DNA from: DTCV01 sp964641155
Lineage (GTDB): Archaea > Thermoproteota > Thermoprotei_A > Sulfolobales > NBVN01
Length of the DNA stretch: 64,000 nt
Assembly (NCBI GenBank): GCA_964641155.1
Contig: CAZXJO010000002.1
Span: 62,001-126,000 of the forward strand
Direction of reading: 5' to 3'
Part shown: positions 34,558 to 44,470 of the stretch, piece after piece
How positions within the stretch are numbered: position 1 is the first letter of the stretch
Layout: each line of letters begins with the position of its first letter
Translations under genes and position numbers: made by a program
The notes under the pieces: generated by a model
What the model saw: only the letters and a program-made list of their open reading frames with translations
Databases searched by the model: none
Told to the model about the DNA's origin: nothing

Positions 34558-35841
34558 ATGCCCGGCATTAAGCCTAAAGTCTACGTAATGCCCATAGGTT
34601 CGACCGCATCACCTGATGTATCAAGCGATTATGAAGGTATGTTAAACTCGCTTAAGAAACTGGATGCGGAACTCGTCTTCGGCTCACCGTTAAACGATGA
34701 GGTCAGCATCCTCCACAGGGTCGATGAGGTTAAGAAGTTAGATCTCGACGCCGCGGTGGTTCTATCACTTCATGGATTTACAGGGCATTTGCAGGCATTG
34801 TTCGTAGAGGCCTTAGGGTTACCGGCGGTTATTTGGACGTTACCTGTTAGGTATTCCCTGCCCACGGCAGCGAGCGCGGTTGGTTACCTTAGGGAGAGAG
34901 GGTTTAAGGTGAGGCTAGTTCACGGCCCACCCACAGATGCAGGAGTTATTAGAAGTATTGAGCAGTTCGTTAAGGTCGCTTCAACGGTTAGTAGATTGGC
35001 TAAGATTAGGATAGGTGTCATAGGCGGCATTATACCCCCTATGGTTGCGTCCCATTACGATAGAACAATACTTAAGAGCAGGTTCGGAGTGGAGGTTGTC
35101 CACATACCTCTAGGCGATGTTATGAGGAGCTACAACTCAATCACCGATGAAGAAATAAGCGACAAATTCAAGGAATTAAGTTCCAAGTTCTCGGTCGAAG
35201 CCCCTGAAGATGACGTTAGGAAGGCGTTAAAACTGTACTTAGCTATTAAGAAGCTGCAGAAAACGCTGAAGCTAGATGCTGTAGCCCTAGAGTGTTATAC
35301 CGAACTATTCCAGATGTTCAACGTTAATCCATGCATAGGGTATGTCGACGATGAAATCATAGGGTGCGAGGGTGAGATATTGAACGTAGTAGGATTACTG
35401 ATAGCTAAGTGGTTGTCCGGTAAGGAGGCCCTTATCTCCGATCCCTTCTCCGTCAGCAATGACGGCGTGCTAACGTTCATGCATTGCGCAGCTCCCGCAT
35501 CCGTAGCGGATTCACCGTCTAAGGTTCACGTGGTGCTGAGCGAGCCGCCATCGATAATTAAAACTAGGATCCCTGTAGTCCACTGCAGGCCTGAAATACC
35601 TTTAACCGAAGTGACGATATTCAGGATATACGGTGGGTTGATCGATAAGATCCACATCACGCGTGGTAACGTGGTCAGCTACGATATAGGTAAGGCGTTG
35701 CAGATAAATGTTAAGATAGATAACCCGTCGGGGTTCGTGAAGGAGGTCGCAGGGAATCATTACGTGATAGCTTTCGGTAACATAAGTGAGGAAGTGAAGT
35801 TAATTAGCGAGTGGTTAGGGATTAAGTACATAGAAACTTAA
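34558..35841 (+). CDS. L-fucose/L-arabinose isomerase-like protein
   Basis: 427 residues with the FucI/AraA-type three-domain layout. The N-terminal domain contains VVLSLHGFTGHL. The middle contains IRIGVIGGIIPPM, the Rossmann-like second domain. Near residue 240 a VALECYTE segment offers a glutamate metal ligand, and a C-terminal beta domain follows. Members isomerise aldoses to ketoses with Mn2+. Only part of the canonical active site can be checked, so the substrate is unknown and a different reaction is possible. Confidence 0.75.
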   Translation: MPGIKPKVYVMPIGSTASPDVSSDYEGMLNSLKKLDAELVFGSPLNDEVSILHRVDEVKKLDLDAAVVLSLHGFTGHLQALFVEALGLPAVIWTLPVRYSLPTAASAVGYLRERGFKVRLVHGPPTDAGVIRSIEQFVKVASTVSRLAKIRIGVIGGIIPPMVASHYDRTILKSRFGVEVVHIPLGDVMRSYNSITDEEISDKFKELSSKFSVEAPEDDVRKALKLYLAIKKLQKTLKLDAVALECYTELFQMFNVNPCIGYVDDEIIGCEGEILNVVGLLIAKWLSGKEALISDPFSVSNDGVLTFMHCAAPASVADSPSKVHVVLSEPPSIIKTRIPVVHCRPEIPLTEVTIFRIYGGLIDKIHITRGNVVSYDIGKALQINVKIDNPSGFVKEVAGNHYVIAFGNISEEVKLISEWLGIKYIET

Positions 35842-35853
35842 GGTGATTAAGTC

Positions 35854-38139
35854 TCATGAGCTAACCCTGCTGATCTCCCCAACGTTCTCAACTTTTATGA
35901 TCTTATCTGCTATGTTCATTACACTTTCGTCGTGTGTCACCACTATTACCTGCCTTAATGACTTGCTTAGCTCCTTGATGATTTCAAACACCTGCTTCCT
36001 CCTCTCCTCGTCCAAGTAGACCGTAGGTTCATCAAGTATTAACGTTGTGGGGGCCCTACCCATAATTAGTTCAGCGAGTGCTAATCGTAACGCAATCGAA
36101 ATACCAACCCTCTCACCACCGCTTGCATTGCCTATCGGTAACTCACCGCCTAAGACCTTCACACGTATTTGGAAGTCGTCGCCGATTTCGATCGGCCTTA
36201 ACCCAAGCTTAGTTAATATCCTATTAGCCCTCCTCTCCAACTCATCCCTCGCCAGCCTAGTCAGTTCCCTGGCTATCAAGCCGTTCTTACCTAGGTACCT
36301 CAAGCAGAATTCGTGAATCACGCTATACGCTTTGATTTGGGCTTCAATCTCCTTAATCCTTTTCTCGATTTCCTTTATCTCAGCATCTAAGACATTCATC
36401 CTACCATCAACTTCCTTCAGCAACGCTTCTAACGCCTTCTTATTGCCATCAACCTCAAGTAACTTCTTGCTTATGCTTTCTGACTCGGAATTAAGTTCCC
36501 TACTTACCTCGGCCAATCTCTTTCTTGCGGAGTCTAAGTCCTTTAAATCTCGAGGCACGCCTACATTAGGAACTAGCTTAGCAAATATCTGAGCCAACCT
36601 GTCTTGAATATATGCGGCGTCCAAACCCGCGATATCTGAGGGCTGCTCTCCCTTCAAGTTGTTTAGGAATTCTAACTCACCTCTATAGCTGACTAACTTG
36701 TTTTTAAGTGTGCTAAGGGACTCCACGCACTCGTTAAGTGATGGGGGACTCATGAAACTTTCAGCTAAGCCACTACATAGCTGGAATGCTTTATTATTTA
36801 ACTGGTTCAACTTCTCCGCAGTTTTCTGAAGAGATTTTTCTACAACTTCGGCTTTACTTATCAACTTACCCAATTCTTCGGAAGCGGTTTGAGCGACAGC
36901 GATTTTCATCTTGCTCGCCGTATGCTCGTTACTTAACTCCTTGATTCTTTCATTCAGCTTGACGAGTTCTTGGGTTAGATGGCTCTTTATGACTGCTGGG
37001 TCGCTTATTAACGAACCACATATCGGGCATTCCCTCCTACTCTCGAGCTTTTCAACATAAACTGAGTACAGTTCTTTGAGCGCTTTAGCGTGGTTGATTG
37101 AACCTGCAAGTTCCTCACTCCTCGCTCTAAGCTGAGCTAGTAAGGTGCTTAACGATTCATAGCTGTCGACATTAACCCCTAGCTTACTTGAGGTGCCCTG
37201 CAGTAATGCCGTGATCCTACTCCTAATGGATGCTAGTTCACCAACTAAGTTCTCATGCTCCCTACGAGTTTGTAAGTAATCGTTGACATCCCATCCGTCC
37301 AGGATGGCGAGCTTAGATACTAAGTTCTCTAACTCCTTAACCCTCCGAACGATGATTAAGGGCTTCAGCTTGTCGAGCAGTTCTAAGCCCTCATTGGACA
37401 ACCTTGCCTTCTCAGCTATGGTGTCGTACTTCTTCTTTAAATCCTCAATGACCTTCTCAGCTTCTAATATCTTACTCATCAACATGTTTTTCCTGGACTT
37501 AAGCTCTGACAACTCATTCTTCTTGCTGTTCAGTAGTACTTTCTCGCTTTCCAACCTACCTTCCAACCTATCCCTCTTGCTGGTGTACTTCTTAACCACC
37601 TCTAAGGACTTCTCCAAGTAGCTGAGGCCTAGAAGTGAGAGGATCCACTCCCTCCTCTCGGAGTCGCTCACATCCACTATCTTAGTTAGCTCGTCTTGGA
37701 GTGATATCACCGTACTCCTCACAATACTCCTTAAATCCTTAGCAGTAACGGCTGTCAGACCTAAAATTCTACCGAGTTCGTTGACGACGTTCGACACACC
37801 AACACTCTTAACCCTCCTACCCTCCCTATCTAAGAGGTATAGGGCGGCTTGTGCCGGTGAATCAATCCATATCTCCCTGAAGACGGAGTACTTAACCCCC
37901 CCAACGTCTAGTAAAACTTCGATTTCTCCCTTCCTCTTACCTCTCATCACTAAGAACTCCTTCTTACGTCCCCTGATGTCTATTGATGCGTCAGTGAATA
38001 ACGCGGTGTAAATGGAATCTATAATGGATGATTTACCGGCGCCGTTCGGGCCCACTATAGCCACTATTCCATCCGGAAATGACACTTCGGAACTCTCATG
38101 GGATAATATGTTGGTGAGTCTTACGTGCCTGATAATCAC
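35854..38139 (-). CDS. rad50: DNA double-strand break repair ATPase Rad50
   Basis: 761 residues. Walker A GPNGAGKSS (residues 29-37), a CPICG zinc hook near residue 371 between two coiled coils, signature SGGERVG near 674, and Walker B LILDEPT near 700. Most archaeal Rad50 proteins are about 850-900 residues, so the coiled-coil arms here are relatively short. Together with Mre11 it holds and processes DNA ends. It is the last gene of the nurA-herA-mre11-rad50 operon and overlaps mre11 by 4 nt. Confidence 0.95.
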   Translation of the reverse strand: MIIRHVRLTNILSHESSEVSFPDGIVAIVGPNGAGKSSIIDSIYTALFTDASIDIRGRKKEFLVMRGKRKGEIEVLLDVGGVKYSVFREIWIDSPAQAALYLLDREGRRVKSVGVSNVVNELGRILGLTAVTAKDLRSIVRSTVISLQDELTKIVDVSDSERREWILSLLGLSYLEKSLEVVKKYTSKRDRLEGRLESEKVLLNSKKNELSELKSRKNMLMSKILEAEKVIEDLKKKYDTIAEKARLSNEGLELLDKLKPLIIVRRVKELENLVSKLAILDGWDVNDYLQTRREHENLVGELASIRSRITALLQGTSSKLGVNVDSYESLSTLLAQLRARSEELAGSINHAKALKELYSVYVEKLESRRECPICGSLISDPAVIKSHLTQELVKLNERIKELSNEHTASKMKIAVAQTASEELGKLISKAEVVEKSLQKTAEKLNQLNNKAFQLCSGLAESFMSPPSLNECVESLSTLKNKLVSYRGELEFLNNLKGEQPSDIAGLDAAYIQDRLAQIFAKLVPNVGVPRDLKDLDSARKRLAEVSRELNSESESISKKLLEVDGNKKALEALLKEVDGRMNVLDAEIKEIEKRIKEIEAQIKAYSVIHEFCLRYLGKNGLIARELTRLARDELERRANRILTKLGLRPIEIGDDFQIRVKVLGGELPIGNASGGERVGISIALRLALAELIMGRAPTTLILDEPTVYLDEERRKQVFEIIKELSKSLRQVIVVTHDESVMNIADKIIKVENVGEISRVSS

Positions 38140-39299
38140 TTAGCCCTCACCAACTTCTCCAGCCTACTAATGAGTTCTTGGTCGTTTGCTAGGGCGGTTA
38201 TTAGGGTCTCAACGTATCCCTCATCATCGCAGCCTTTTATGATGTTTAAAACGTAGTCGGCTATTTTAGAGTCCTTTAATAAGTTATGGACTACTGTATC
38301 GAGAGTTGGTGCCGCGGTGGGTTCCTCGTAGTGGGGTTCCTCAAAATCTTCAGAGACTCCTGGGGTTTCCAATCTGTATGTAATTATCTTACCGCTATCC
38401 CTCAAATAACTTAAGTGTTCGATCATCGCCTTGGGGTTCGAGCTCAGCACGTCTTTCCCCATCACCTTAGCGTAGAGAATGGGGGGCTTAGCGAACTCGT
38501 CGTAATTTACCTTACTCAAAACCTTGAGTAATTCATTGTACGCGCTCGCGGTGACCACCAACCATCTCCTAAACTTGCTTAATTTAACCCAATGCACTAC
38601 GGCATCTGTGGTGCTTAAGTCAATTAGGGCTACGAATCTTTCATCACCGCTTTCAAGGTAATCCAATGCCTCCGTGGACCCCGGATAAACTACCGGTGTC
38701 CCACCGTACTCAGTCTTATACCTGAGGTGGTAGTCACCCAAGGCAACGTAATTGTAGTCCCTACTCCCCAGTTCCGCTAATGAGAGATGGGCTCCCGGGA
38801 TGTTTAACTCCTTAAGTAGGAGGTGAGCCATTAAAACCCTCCGAGCCGTCTCCGGTTTCCGGACCCCCCTAATTTGCACCTGCATGGTCTGCGGATCCGC
38901 GTATGGTATGGCGGTGATGCCTAGCTCGTTGCTGCGGAGCTTAAACACATGTGTTGCCGGCTCAGCAACGGCCAACACTTTAGCCAGACCTACCTCTTCC
39001 AGAACCCTTATAGGCGATAGAGCAGATGTCTTAGGCTGGTCATGCTGTCCGGCAATGACTAAAAACCCTATGCCGTTATCCCTTAACTTCTTCAAGGACT
39101 TAAACGCGTATAAGTATGTTTGGGGATTAGGTCGGGGGTCGTCGAAGAGGTCCCCGCAATGCAGTACGGCGTCCACCCTTTCCTTAACCGCTATCTCAAT
39201 AACTTCATCGAAGACTTCGTAGAAGTCTAATTCCCTCTCCCTCAGCTTGCCGGGCTTGCTTGAACCTAAATGTGTGTCAGATACGTGGAGTAACTGCAA
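38136..39299 (-). CDS. mre11: DNA double-strand break repair nuclease Mre11
   Basis: 387 residues. The phosphoesterase core has SDTHLG (residues 7-12), HCGDLFDD, AGQHD in place of the usual GNHD, a later MAHLL and GDYHL. It is a Mn2+-dependent 3'-5' exonuclease and endonuclease that opens DNA ends with Rad50 and hands them to HerA-NurA. Separated from herA by 6 nt. Confidence 0.95.
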   Translation of the reverse strand: MQLLHVSDTHLGSSKPGKLRERELDFYEVFDEVIEIAVKERVDAVLHCGDLFDDPRPNPQTYLYAFKSLKKLRDNGIGFLVIAGQHDQPKTSALSPIRVLEEVGLAKVLAVAEPATHVFKLRSNELGITAIPYADPQTMQVQIRGVRKPETARRVLMAHLLLKELNIPGAHLSLAELGSRDYNYVALGDYHLRYKTEYGGTPVVYPGSTEALDYLESGDERFVALIDLSTTDAVVHWVKLSKFRRWLVVTASAYNELLKVLSKVNYDEFAKPPILYAKVMGKDVLSSNPKAMIEHLSYLRDSGKIITYRLETPGVSEDFEEPHYEEPTAAPTLDTVVHNLLKDSKIADYVLNIIKGCDDEGYVETLITALANDQELISRLEKLVRAK

Positions 39300-39305
39300 C
39301 GCGGG

Positions 39306-40919
39306 TTACGCCTCCCATTCCTTAATCAATGACCTCCTCTCCAACGCCTTGCCTATGGATTCCCTACCTTCCCTCCAGATTTTCACGATTTCCGGGGTTA
39401 CACCAGCTCTCTTACCTAGGTGTCTATCAACCCTGATATATGCGGGGTATTTACCAATCCATTCCCCCATCAATATTGCGTGTCCCGGCGGGAGTGTTGG
39501 CAAGATCTCAACATACTCATCACCTAATATGTCGGTTAGCTCCATAACGGTTGATTTATCATCCTTCTGAACCAGCTTTAGGAATGCGTAACTCTGAACC
39601 TGGGACACTACGTTGACATCCAACGCCCTAGGTCTTTGGCTAACTACCGCCAACATACCTCCGAACTTCCTCCCCTCCCTGATGAACCTCTGGAGGACGC
39701 CCTTAGATTTAGTATTGACCCCACTCCCAAGGAATATGTGTGCCTCCTCTACAACCAGTAACGTAGGTATGGGGGCGCGTTCGGTACCCCTACCCCCTTC
39801 TTTGAGGTACCATAGAAGGTCCTCCGCAACTACCTTAAGCATGAAGTCCTTGTCATCGTCCGTGAACGTGGACACGTCAATTACCACGATCTTGCCATTG
39901 CCTACCACTTCGCTGACTTTACGGGCCTCTAAGCTAATCCTATGCCACTCGAAGAAATCATCTATTTTATCCTCAACGTCCGCTAATGTTTTATCGCTGT
40001 CCCCGTCATGTCCGACATCCCTAAGGTACTTCTTGAGAACTTCCTTATACGCTTCCTTAGGGTCCTCCACTTGGGCGTTACTCGGACTCCCCTCTTTGAA
40101 GATCTCCTTCACCACTTGGGCGTAGGGCTTTCTATTCATCTTCACTCTCCCCAGTATTTCATCGTTCAACTTCCTTAACGCGTTCTTGAGAATCCTTCTT
40201 TGCCTGGTGGCAGCACCCTCAGGGATTATGAAGTTCGTGAGTAAGCTGACCGGTGTTTCCACGGGGTTTATCGCCGCATCGTAAACTACTACACTCACGT
40301 TGTCGGGGTCTTCACTAACTAGGTTGCCGTACTCGCCGTGGACATCAAATATGGCCACCGAACCACCTACTTGTGCAATCCTATCAGCTAGGACGGCTAC
40401 GAGGTTACTCTTCCCCGAACCGGTTGTACCCGTAATTAGTAAGTGTTTAGCTAATGAGTTCACGTTAACACTTATTCTTAAGTTGTTGAAGCCGACTAAG
40501 GAGCCTACTTCAACACCTGCACCGGGTTCGCAGTCGTAAATAGTCTTCAGGTGTTTAAGTTCTGCTAGGTATACAGGAGTCTCAGGCGGGGGTGGGTATT
40601 CAGGGTTGTCAGCCCGTCCCCTACTTATGTCGGCTATGATGACGGCCTTCATATAGCTCTCGCTCTTTAAGCTCCTTAGTAATGACGTTGTCTCGTACAT
40701 GGGGAGGTTTGGGGTGGTTAGCACCGGCACTACTGACCTGTATAGGCAGGAACCTATGATTCCAACTACCTCCCTATCAACTTCCTCTCCGAAGCTTGAC
40801 CTGTCCCTTGCCTTAAACTTGATGTAGATGTAGGTACCTGGAGGGATGGGGGTTAACGCTTTAATATCAACTTCGGTCGGTTTCGAAACCTCACCAACTA
40901 TACCTATGGGTTGGCTCAT
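39306..40919 (-). CDS. herA: HerA DNA translocase/helicase
   Basis: 537 residues. An N-terminal HAS-barrel-like beta domain (residues 1-125) is followed by a FtsK/HerA RecA-like ATPase with Walker A TGTTGSGKSN near residue 168 and Walker B LLVVEEAHIFL near residue 385. A conserved RQRRILKNAL basic segment lies between them. It forms a hexameric ring that drives NurA during end resection. It overlaps nurA by 4 nt. Confidence 0.95.
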   Translation of the reverse strand: MSQPIGIVGEVSKPTEVDIKALTPIPPGTYIYIKFKARDRSSFGEEVDREVVGIIGSCLYRSVVPVLTTPNLPMYETTSLLRSLKSESYMKAVIIADISRGRADNPEYPPPPETPVYLAELKHLKTIYDCEPGAGVEVGSLVGFNNLRISVNVNSLAKHLLITGTTGSGKSNLVAVLADRIAQVGGSVAIFDVHGEYGNLVSEDPDNVSVVVYDAAINPVETPVSLLTNFIIPEGAATRQRRILKNALRKLNDEILGRVKMNRKPYAQVVKEIFKEGSPSNAQVEDPKEAYKEVLKKYLRDVGHDGDSDKTLADVEDKIDDFFEWHRISLEARKVSEVVGNGKIVVIDVSTFTDDDKDFMLKVVAEDLLWYLKEGGRGTERAPIPTLLVVEEAHIFLGSGVNTKSKGVLQRFIREGRKFGGMLAVVSQRPRALDVNVVSQVQSYAFLKLVQKDDKSTVMELTDILGDEYVEILPTLPPGHAILMGEWIGKYPAYIRVDRHLGKRAGVTPEIVKIWREGRESIGKALERRSLIKEWEA

Positions 40920-41968
40920 AAGAACTCACCCAGCAGCTCACGTCCAGTCGGTATTGACGAAAGACCTAACTTGTAGAGAACTGTTCTAAACTCGGTGTTG
41001 CTCAGTCTACACATGTTGTGCGCTACCTTGAGGGGGTCCGGATAACCGGTGTGTGAGTATGGATATATCTCGCTCACCAACTCAACTAATTCATCAATAC
41101 CTACCTTACCCGGGATGGAGATCTGATACGGCTGCGTTGACGGGTTGAAACTCACGTAGGTGATCGTCACAGGGGTAAATGGGCTTAGGTCCACGTCTAA
41201 CTCGGTTAGAGGCCGTGGCAGGTTATCGCGTTCTACGTGAACTGGTTGAAGTATGTAGGGGGTTTTGGGCAACCTCCCTAACCTCCTTAAAGCGTTGATT
41301 AACATTAAGTCATTAGTAACTGCTTTAACCTTCTTCGGCACGTCATGAGACAGAAGTATGTCTGTGTAGTAGTTCCTCATAAGGGTTTTAGATATGAATA
41401 AAGGTTTAGCAACACGCGTGACTTCTACGATGCCTGAGTAGATTTCATACCAGATATCTCTAATACTTTTATAGAAGGCTGGGTAAAAACCCTTAGGTAT
41501 TTTCTTGTTGCTATAGCCCCACAAAAACGAAATGAGTGAGCCATCGAATAAGACGACTTCACCATCAGACAATAACTCAATCATTGACTTCACCTCCAAG
41601 GTTCGGGACGTAAGTTTTAAGATTCTCTCAACTAATTCGCTGGAGGCCCCACCACCGGGAGTCGGTGTGTGGTAACCTGCGAATGATTTAACGATTAATC
41701 TACTGTCCGGCGGGTCTTTTAGGGAAGCCCTTACCGCCACTGACTGTATCGCATACACTGTGGCGAACGATAGCTTCTTAACTACCCTGCTAGAGTCGCT
41801 GGCAGCTATGTGGGACGGCTCACTCGCAGGCCGTGATTTGATGGGGTACGCGTTCACATCACGTAAAAAATTACGTAAGACATCTACCGAGCTAACTTTA
41901 CTGAGTAAGTCGCGCATAGCTGATGAGAGGTCGTTAATCAACAAATCATGTAGTGGAATCGTATACAC
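40916..41968 (-). CDS. nurA: NurA 5'-3' nuclease
   Basis: 350 residues of the NurA family. The active-site acidic residues are visible in AASDSSRVVKK near residue 55 and LFDGSLISF near residue 145. A C-terminal GYPDPLKVAHNMCRL segment is also typical. It forms a complex with HerA to resect 5' strands for homologous recombination. It is first in the operon; the GTG start lies about 22-32 nt after a TATA-like AAATTT run (41990-42000), consistent with a leaderless message. Confidence 0.92.
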   Translation of the reverse strand: MYTIPLHDLLINDLSSAMRDLLSKVSSVDVLRNFLRDVNAYPIKSRPASEPSHIAASDSSRVVKKLSFATVYAIQSVAVRASLKDPPDSRLIVKSFAGYHTPTPGGGASSELVERILKLTSRTLEVKSMIELLSDGEVVLFDGSLISFLWGYSNKKIPKGFYPAFYKSIRDIWYEIYSGIVEVTRVAKPLFISKTLMRNYYTDILLSHDVPKKVKAVTNDLMLINALRRLGRLPKTPYILQPVHVERDNLPRPLTELDVDLSPFTPVTITYVSFNPSTQPYQISIPGKVGIDELVELVSEIYPYSHTGYPDPLKVAHNMCRLSNTEFRTVLYKLGLSSIPTGRELLGEFL

Positions 41969-42172
41969 CTAAATCTTAATGATGCGGCGTAAAATTTAAG
42001 GTTATAGAGACAGGCAGCCCTCACCTCGATGCGTGTGAGAGGTTGGGTCTACGACAAGTGACACCGAGTTACGGGGAGATTAGACCGCTGCCAACAGCAG
42101 TTTGAGATCGTGTGGGTGGAGGGGATGATGACGTTTAAATAATCAACAGCTAACGGGTTGTGGTGGAGCTGA

Positions 42173-42562
42173 CTAATCGTCTCGGCAAACATACGCTATG
42201 ACCTCCACCTCAACTTCAGCACCTCTCGGGAGGTTGGATACCTCAACTAAAGACCTTGCCGGGGGATTATCCGTGAAGTACTCTGAGTAGACATCATTGA
42301 ATGCTTGGAACAGTTTGATGTCTTTAATGAATACGGTGACCTTCACAACGTCTTTAAGTGTGGCACCTCCAGCCTCTAAGATAGCCTTTATGTTCTCCAA
42401 CACCCTCCTAACCTTAAGTTTAAAGTCACCTTCAATTAAGTTCCCCGTCTTCGGATCGATGGGTATTTGGCCTGAGGTGAAGAGTAGGCAGCCGGCTATA
42501 ATTCCTTGGCTGTAGGGGCCTATCGGTTTCGGAGCTCCTTCGGTACTAACCGTTTTAGGCAT
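42173..42562 (-). CDS. RidA (YjgF/YER057c/UK114) family enamine/imine deaminase
   Basis: 129 residues from the ATG at 42562 (MPKTVSTEGAPKPIGPYSQG). That start is preceded by a strong GAGGTGG ribosome-binding site and fits the family N terminus better than the in-frame codon nine positions upstream. Family motifs are TSGQIPIDP, VVKVTVFI and NPPARSLVEVSNLPRGAEVEVE, with the active-site arginine. RidA removes reactive 2-aminoacrylate formed by PLP enzymes. A PLP synthase operon starts about 0.9 kb away. Confidence 0.93.
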   Translation of the reverse strand: MPKTVSTEGAPKPIGPYSQGIIAGCLLFTSGQIPIDPKTGNLIEGDFKLKVRRVLENIKAILEAGGATLKDVVKVTVFIKDIKLFQAFNDVYSEYFTDNPPARSLVEVSNLPRGAEVEVEVIAYVCRDD

Positions 42563-42646
42563 AGGGTACCACCTCTCACACCTCAACACTAATAGCTAAC
42601 ACCAACTATTATTATTAGTTCGGATAAATACCTGAGGTGTTCCAGG

Positions 42647-43411
42647 TTGAAAATCCTCATAGTTTCAGACATACACGGGAACGCGGACGCTTTGAAATCT
42701 CTGCTGAATAGCGTTGGGGGATGGGACCAAGTCTGGGTTTTAGGTGATTTAGTTGATTATGGGCCTGAACCGCATGTAGTTGTGGAATTAGTTAAGGATC
42801 TGAGGCCAGACGTAATTATCATGGGAAATCACGACCATGCCGTAGCGTTCGGGACTGACTGTGGGTGCGCCCCCGAACTACATGAGTTAAGCGAGTACAC
42901 CAGGCTCAATATATCGTTTAAGTTGTTGAGTAAGGACCAAATAGATTGGCTTAAATCCCTCCCAACAACCCGCAACATAACCGTAGACAATAGGGAGGTC
43001 TACATAGTCCACGGGTCCCCTAGGAACCCACTCTACGGGTATTTGAAACCATCACTGCCTGAGTCCGATACCTTACTAGCCCTCACCCCTCACACATACG
43101 CTATTAGACCCAAGCCTGTGGATGCGAACTTCGTCGTTGTTGGACACACCCACATACCTATGGACATTGAGGTTGGTGGTGTAAGGGTTTTAAATCCCGG
43201 AAGCGTCGGTCAGCCCAGAGACGGTGATTGGAGGGCCTCAGCAGCGATACTAGATTTAAGAAAAGGTGAGTTTAAGGTCCATAGAGCCGAATATGATGTT
43301 GGAGAGGTTGTCCGTAAGTTAAGGTCCTTAAGCCTTGACTCGAGGTACGTTACGTGGTTGGAGGGGATATTGATGAGTGGTAAGGTGGTGAAGAAGTCAT
43401 TAACCTCCTGA
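42647..43411 (+). CDS. Metallophosphoesterase (YfcE/MJ0936-like)
   Basis: 254 residues. The calcineurin-like metal sites are SDIHGN (residues 7-12), GDLVDYG, GNHDHA, VHGS and GHTHIP. It hydrolyses phosphate mono- or diesters with two metals; the natural substrate is unknown. The start is a TTG about 20 nt after a TATA-like GATAAATAC (42623-42631). That region is shared with the divergent ridA promoter. Confidence 0.9.
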   Translation: MKILIVSDIHGNADALKSLLNSVGGWDQVWVLGDLVDYGPEPHVVVELVKDLRPDVIIMGNHDHAVAFGTDCGCAPELHELSEYTRLNISFKLLSKDQIDWLKSLPTTRNITVDNREVYIVHGSPRNPLYGYLKPSLPESDTLLALTPHTYAIRPKPVDANFVVVGHTHIPMDIEVGGVRVLNPGSVGQPRDGDWRASAAILDLRKGEFKVHRAEYDVGEVVRKLRSLSLDSRYVTWLEGILMSGKVVKKSLTS

Positions 43412-43462
43412 ACGTTCAATAGAGGTTAATACGTTAGCACGGTTAAACATCTCAGATGCGTC

Positions 43463-44470
43463 ATGAGGCTAGTGGACTCATACACGTTCCTGGAAAAACT
43501 TTACGACCTCATCTACAGCTTACTTGAGTTCAGAGATAGGGTAAAGGATGAAGGGAAGGAGATTATTCCGTTGAGGGTCGGCACACCATTAATCAAGTAT
43601 GGCTTCATCTCCATGCTTAAAGGAGGGGTTATAGTTGATGTAACTAATGTTGATCAGGCTAGCATTGCTGAGGATTCCGGCGCTGTGGGCGTTATGGTTT
43701 TAGACAAACTACCGTACGATGTCAGGATGGCTGGAGGTGTTGCTAGGACGGCTGATTTAAACGTTATCACGCAGGTCATGGATGCCATAACCATACCGGT
43801 GTCAGCTAAATGTAGGATAGGACATCTGTGGGAGGCCAAGCTACTTGAGGAAGTGGGTGTTGATTTAATAGATGAGAGTGAGGTCTTAACACCAGTTGAT
43901 GAGAAGGTACATATAAATAAGTGGTTGTTTAAGACACCGTTCGTTAATGGGGCTAAGAATTTGCCTGAGGCGTTGAGGCGAATACTCGAAGGTGCGTCCA
44001 TGATTAGGACTAAAGGTGAGCCGGGGACAGGGAATGTTGCTGAGGCAGTAACTCATATGAAGCTCGTGAATAGGGATATAGCCCTGTTGAGGGGTTATTA
44101 CGCAGCCGGTGATGTGGAGTCAATATACCTGTACTCCAAGGAGAATAAAGTTCATTTTGAAATGGCATTACTAACTGCTAAGCTGGGGAGACTTCCCGTG
44201 GTGAACTTTGCGGCCGGCGGGATCGCCACCCCAGCAGATGCTGCGTTGATGATGTGGTTGGGGGCTGACGGAGTGTTTGTTGGTTCAGGTATTTTCAAGA
44301 GTAAGGACCCTGAGGCAAGGGCTAGGGCCATAGTACTGGCTACAGTCTTTTACGACGACCCTGAGGTAGTTGTTGAAGCTCAGAAGATGGTTTCTGAGAA
44401 ATCTTCAATGTTAGGGCTCGATATCAGGAACCTCAAGCCGGAGCAGTTAATGCAGGTCAGGGGTGAGTGA
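43463..44470 (+). CDS. pdxS: Pyridoxal 5'-phosphate synthase, PdxS subunit
   Basis: 335 residues. A TIM-barrel enzyme that builds PLP from ribose 5-phosphate, glyceraldehyde 3-phosphate and ammonia. Landmarks are LKGGVIVDV with D and K of the active site, PVSAKCRIGHL with the Schiff-base lysine, the RTKGEPGTGN phosphate loop, and the C-terminal GSGIFKS block. Its 3' end overlaps pdxT by 8 nt. Confidence 0.97.
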   Translation: MRLVDSYTFLEKLYDLIYSLLEFRDRVKDEGKEIIPLRVGTPLIKYGFISMLKGGVIVDVTNVDQASIAEDSGAVGVMVLDKLPYDVRMAGGVARTADLNVITQVMDAITIPVSAKCRIGHLWEAKLLEEVGVDLIDESEVLTPVDEKVHINKWLFKTPFVNGAKNLPEALRRILEGASMIRTKGEPGTGNVAEAVTHMKLVNRDIALLRGYYAAGDVESIYLYSKENKVHFEMALLTAKLGRLPVVNFAAGGIATPADAALMMWLGADGVFVGSGIFKSKDPEARARAIVLATVFYDDPEVVVEAQKMVSEKSSMLGLDIRNLKPEQLMQVRGE

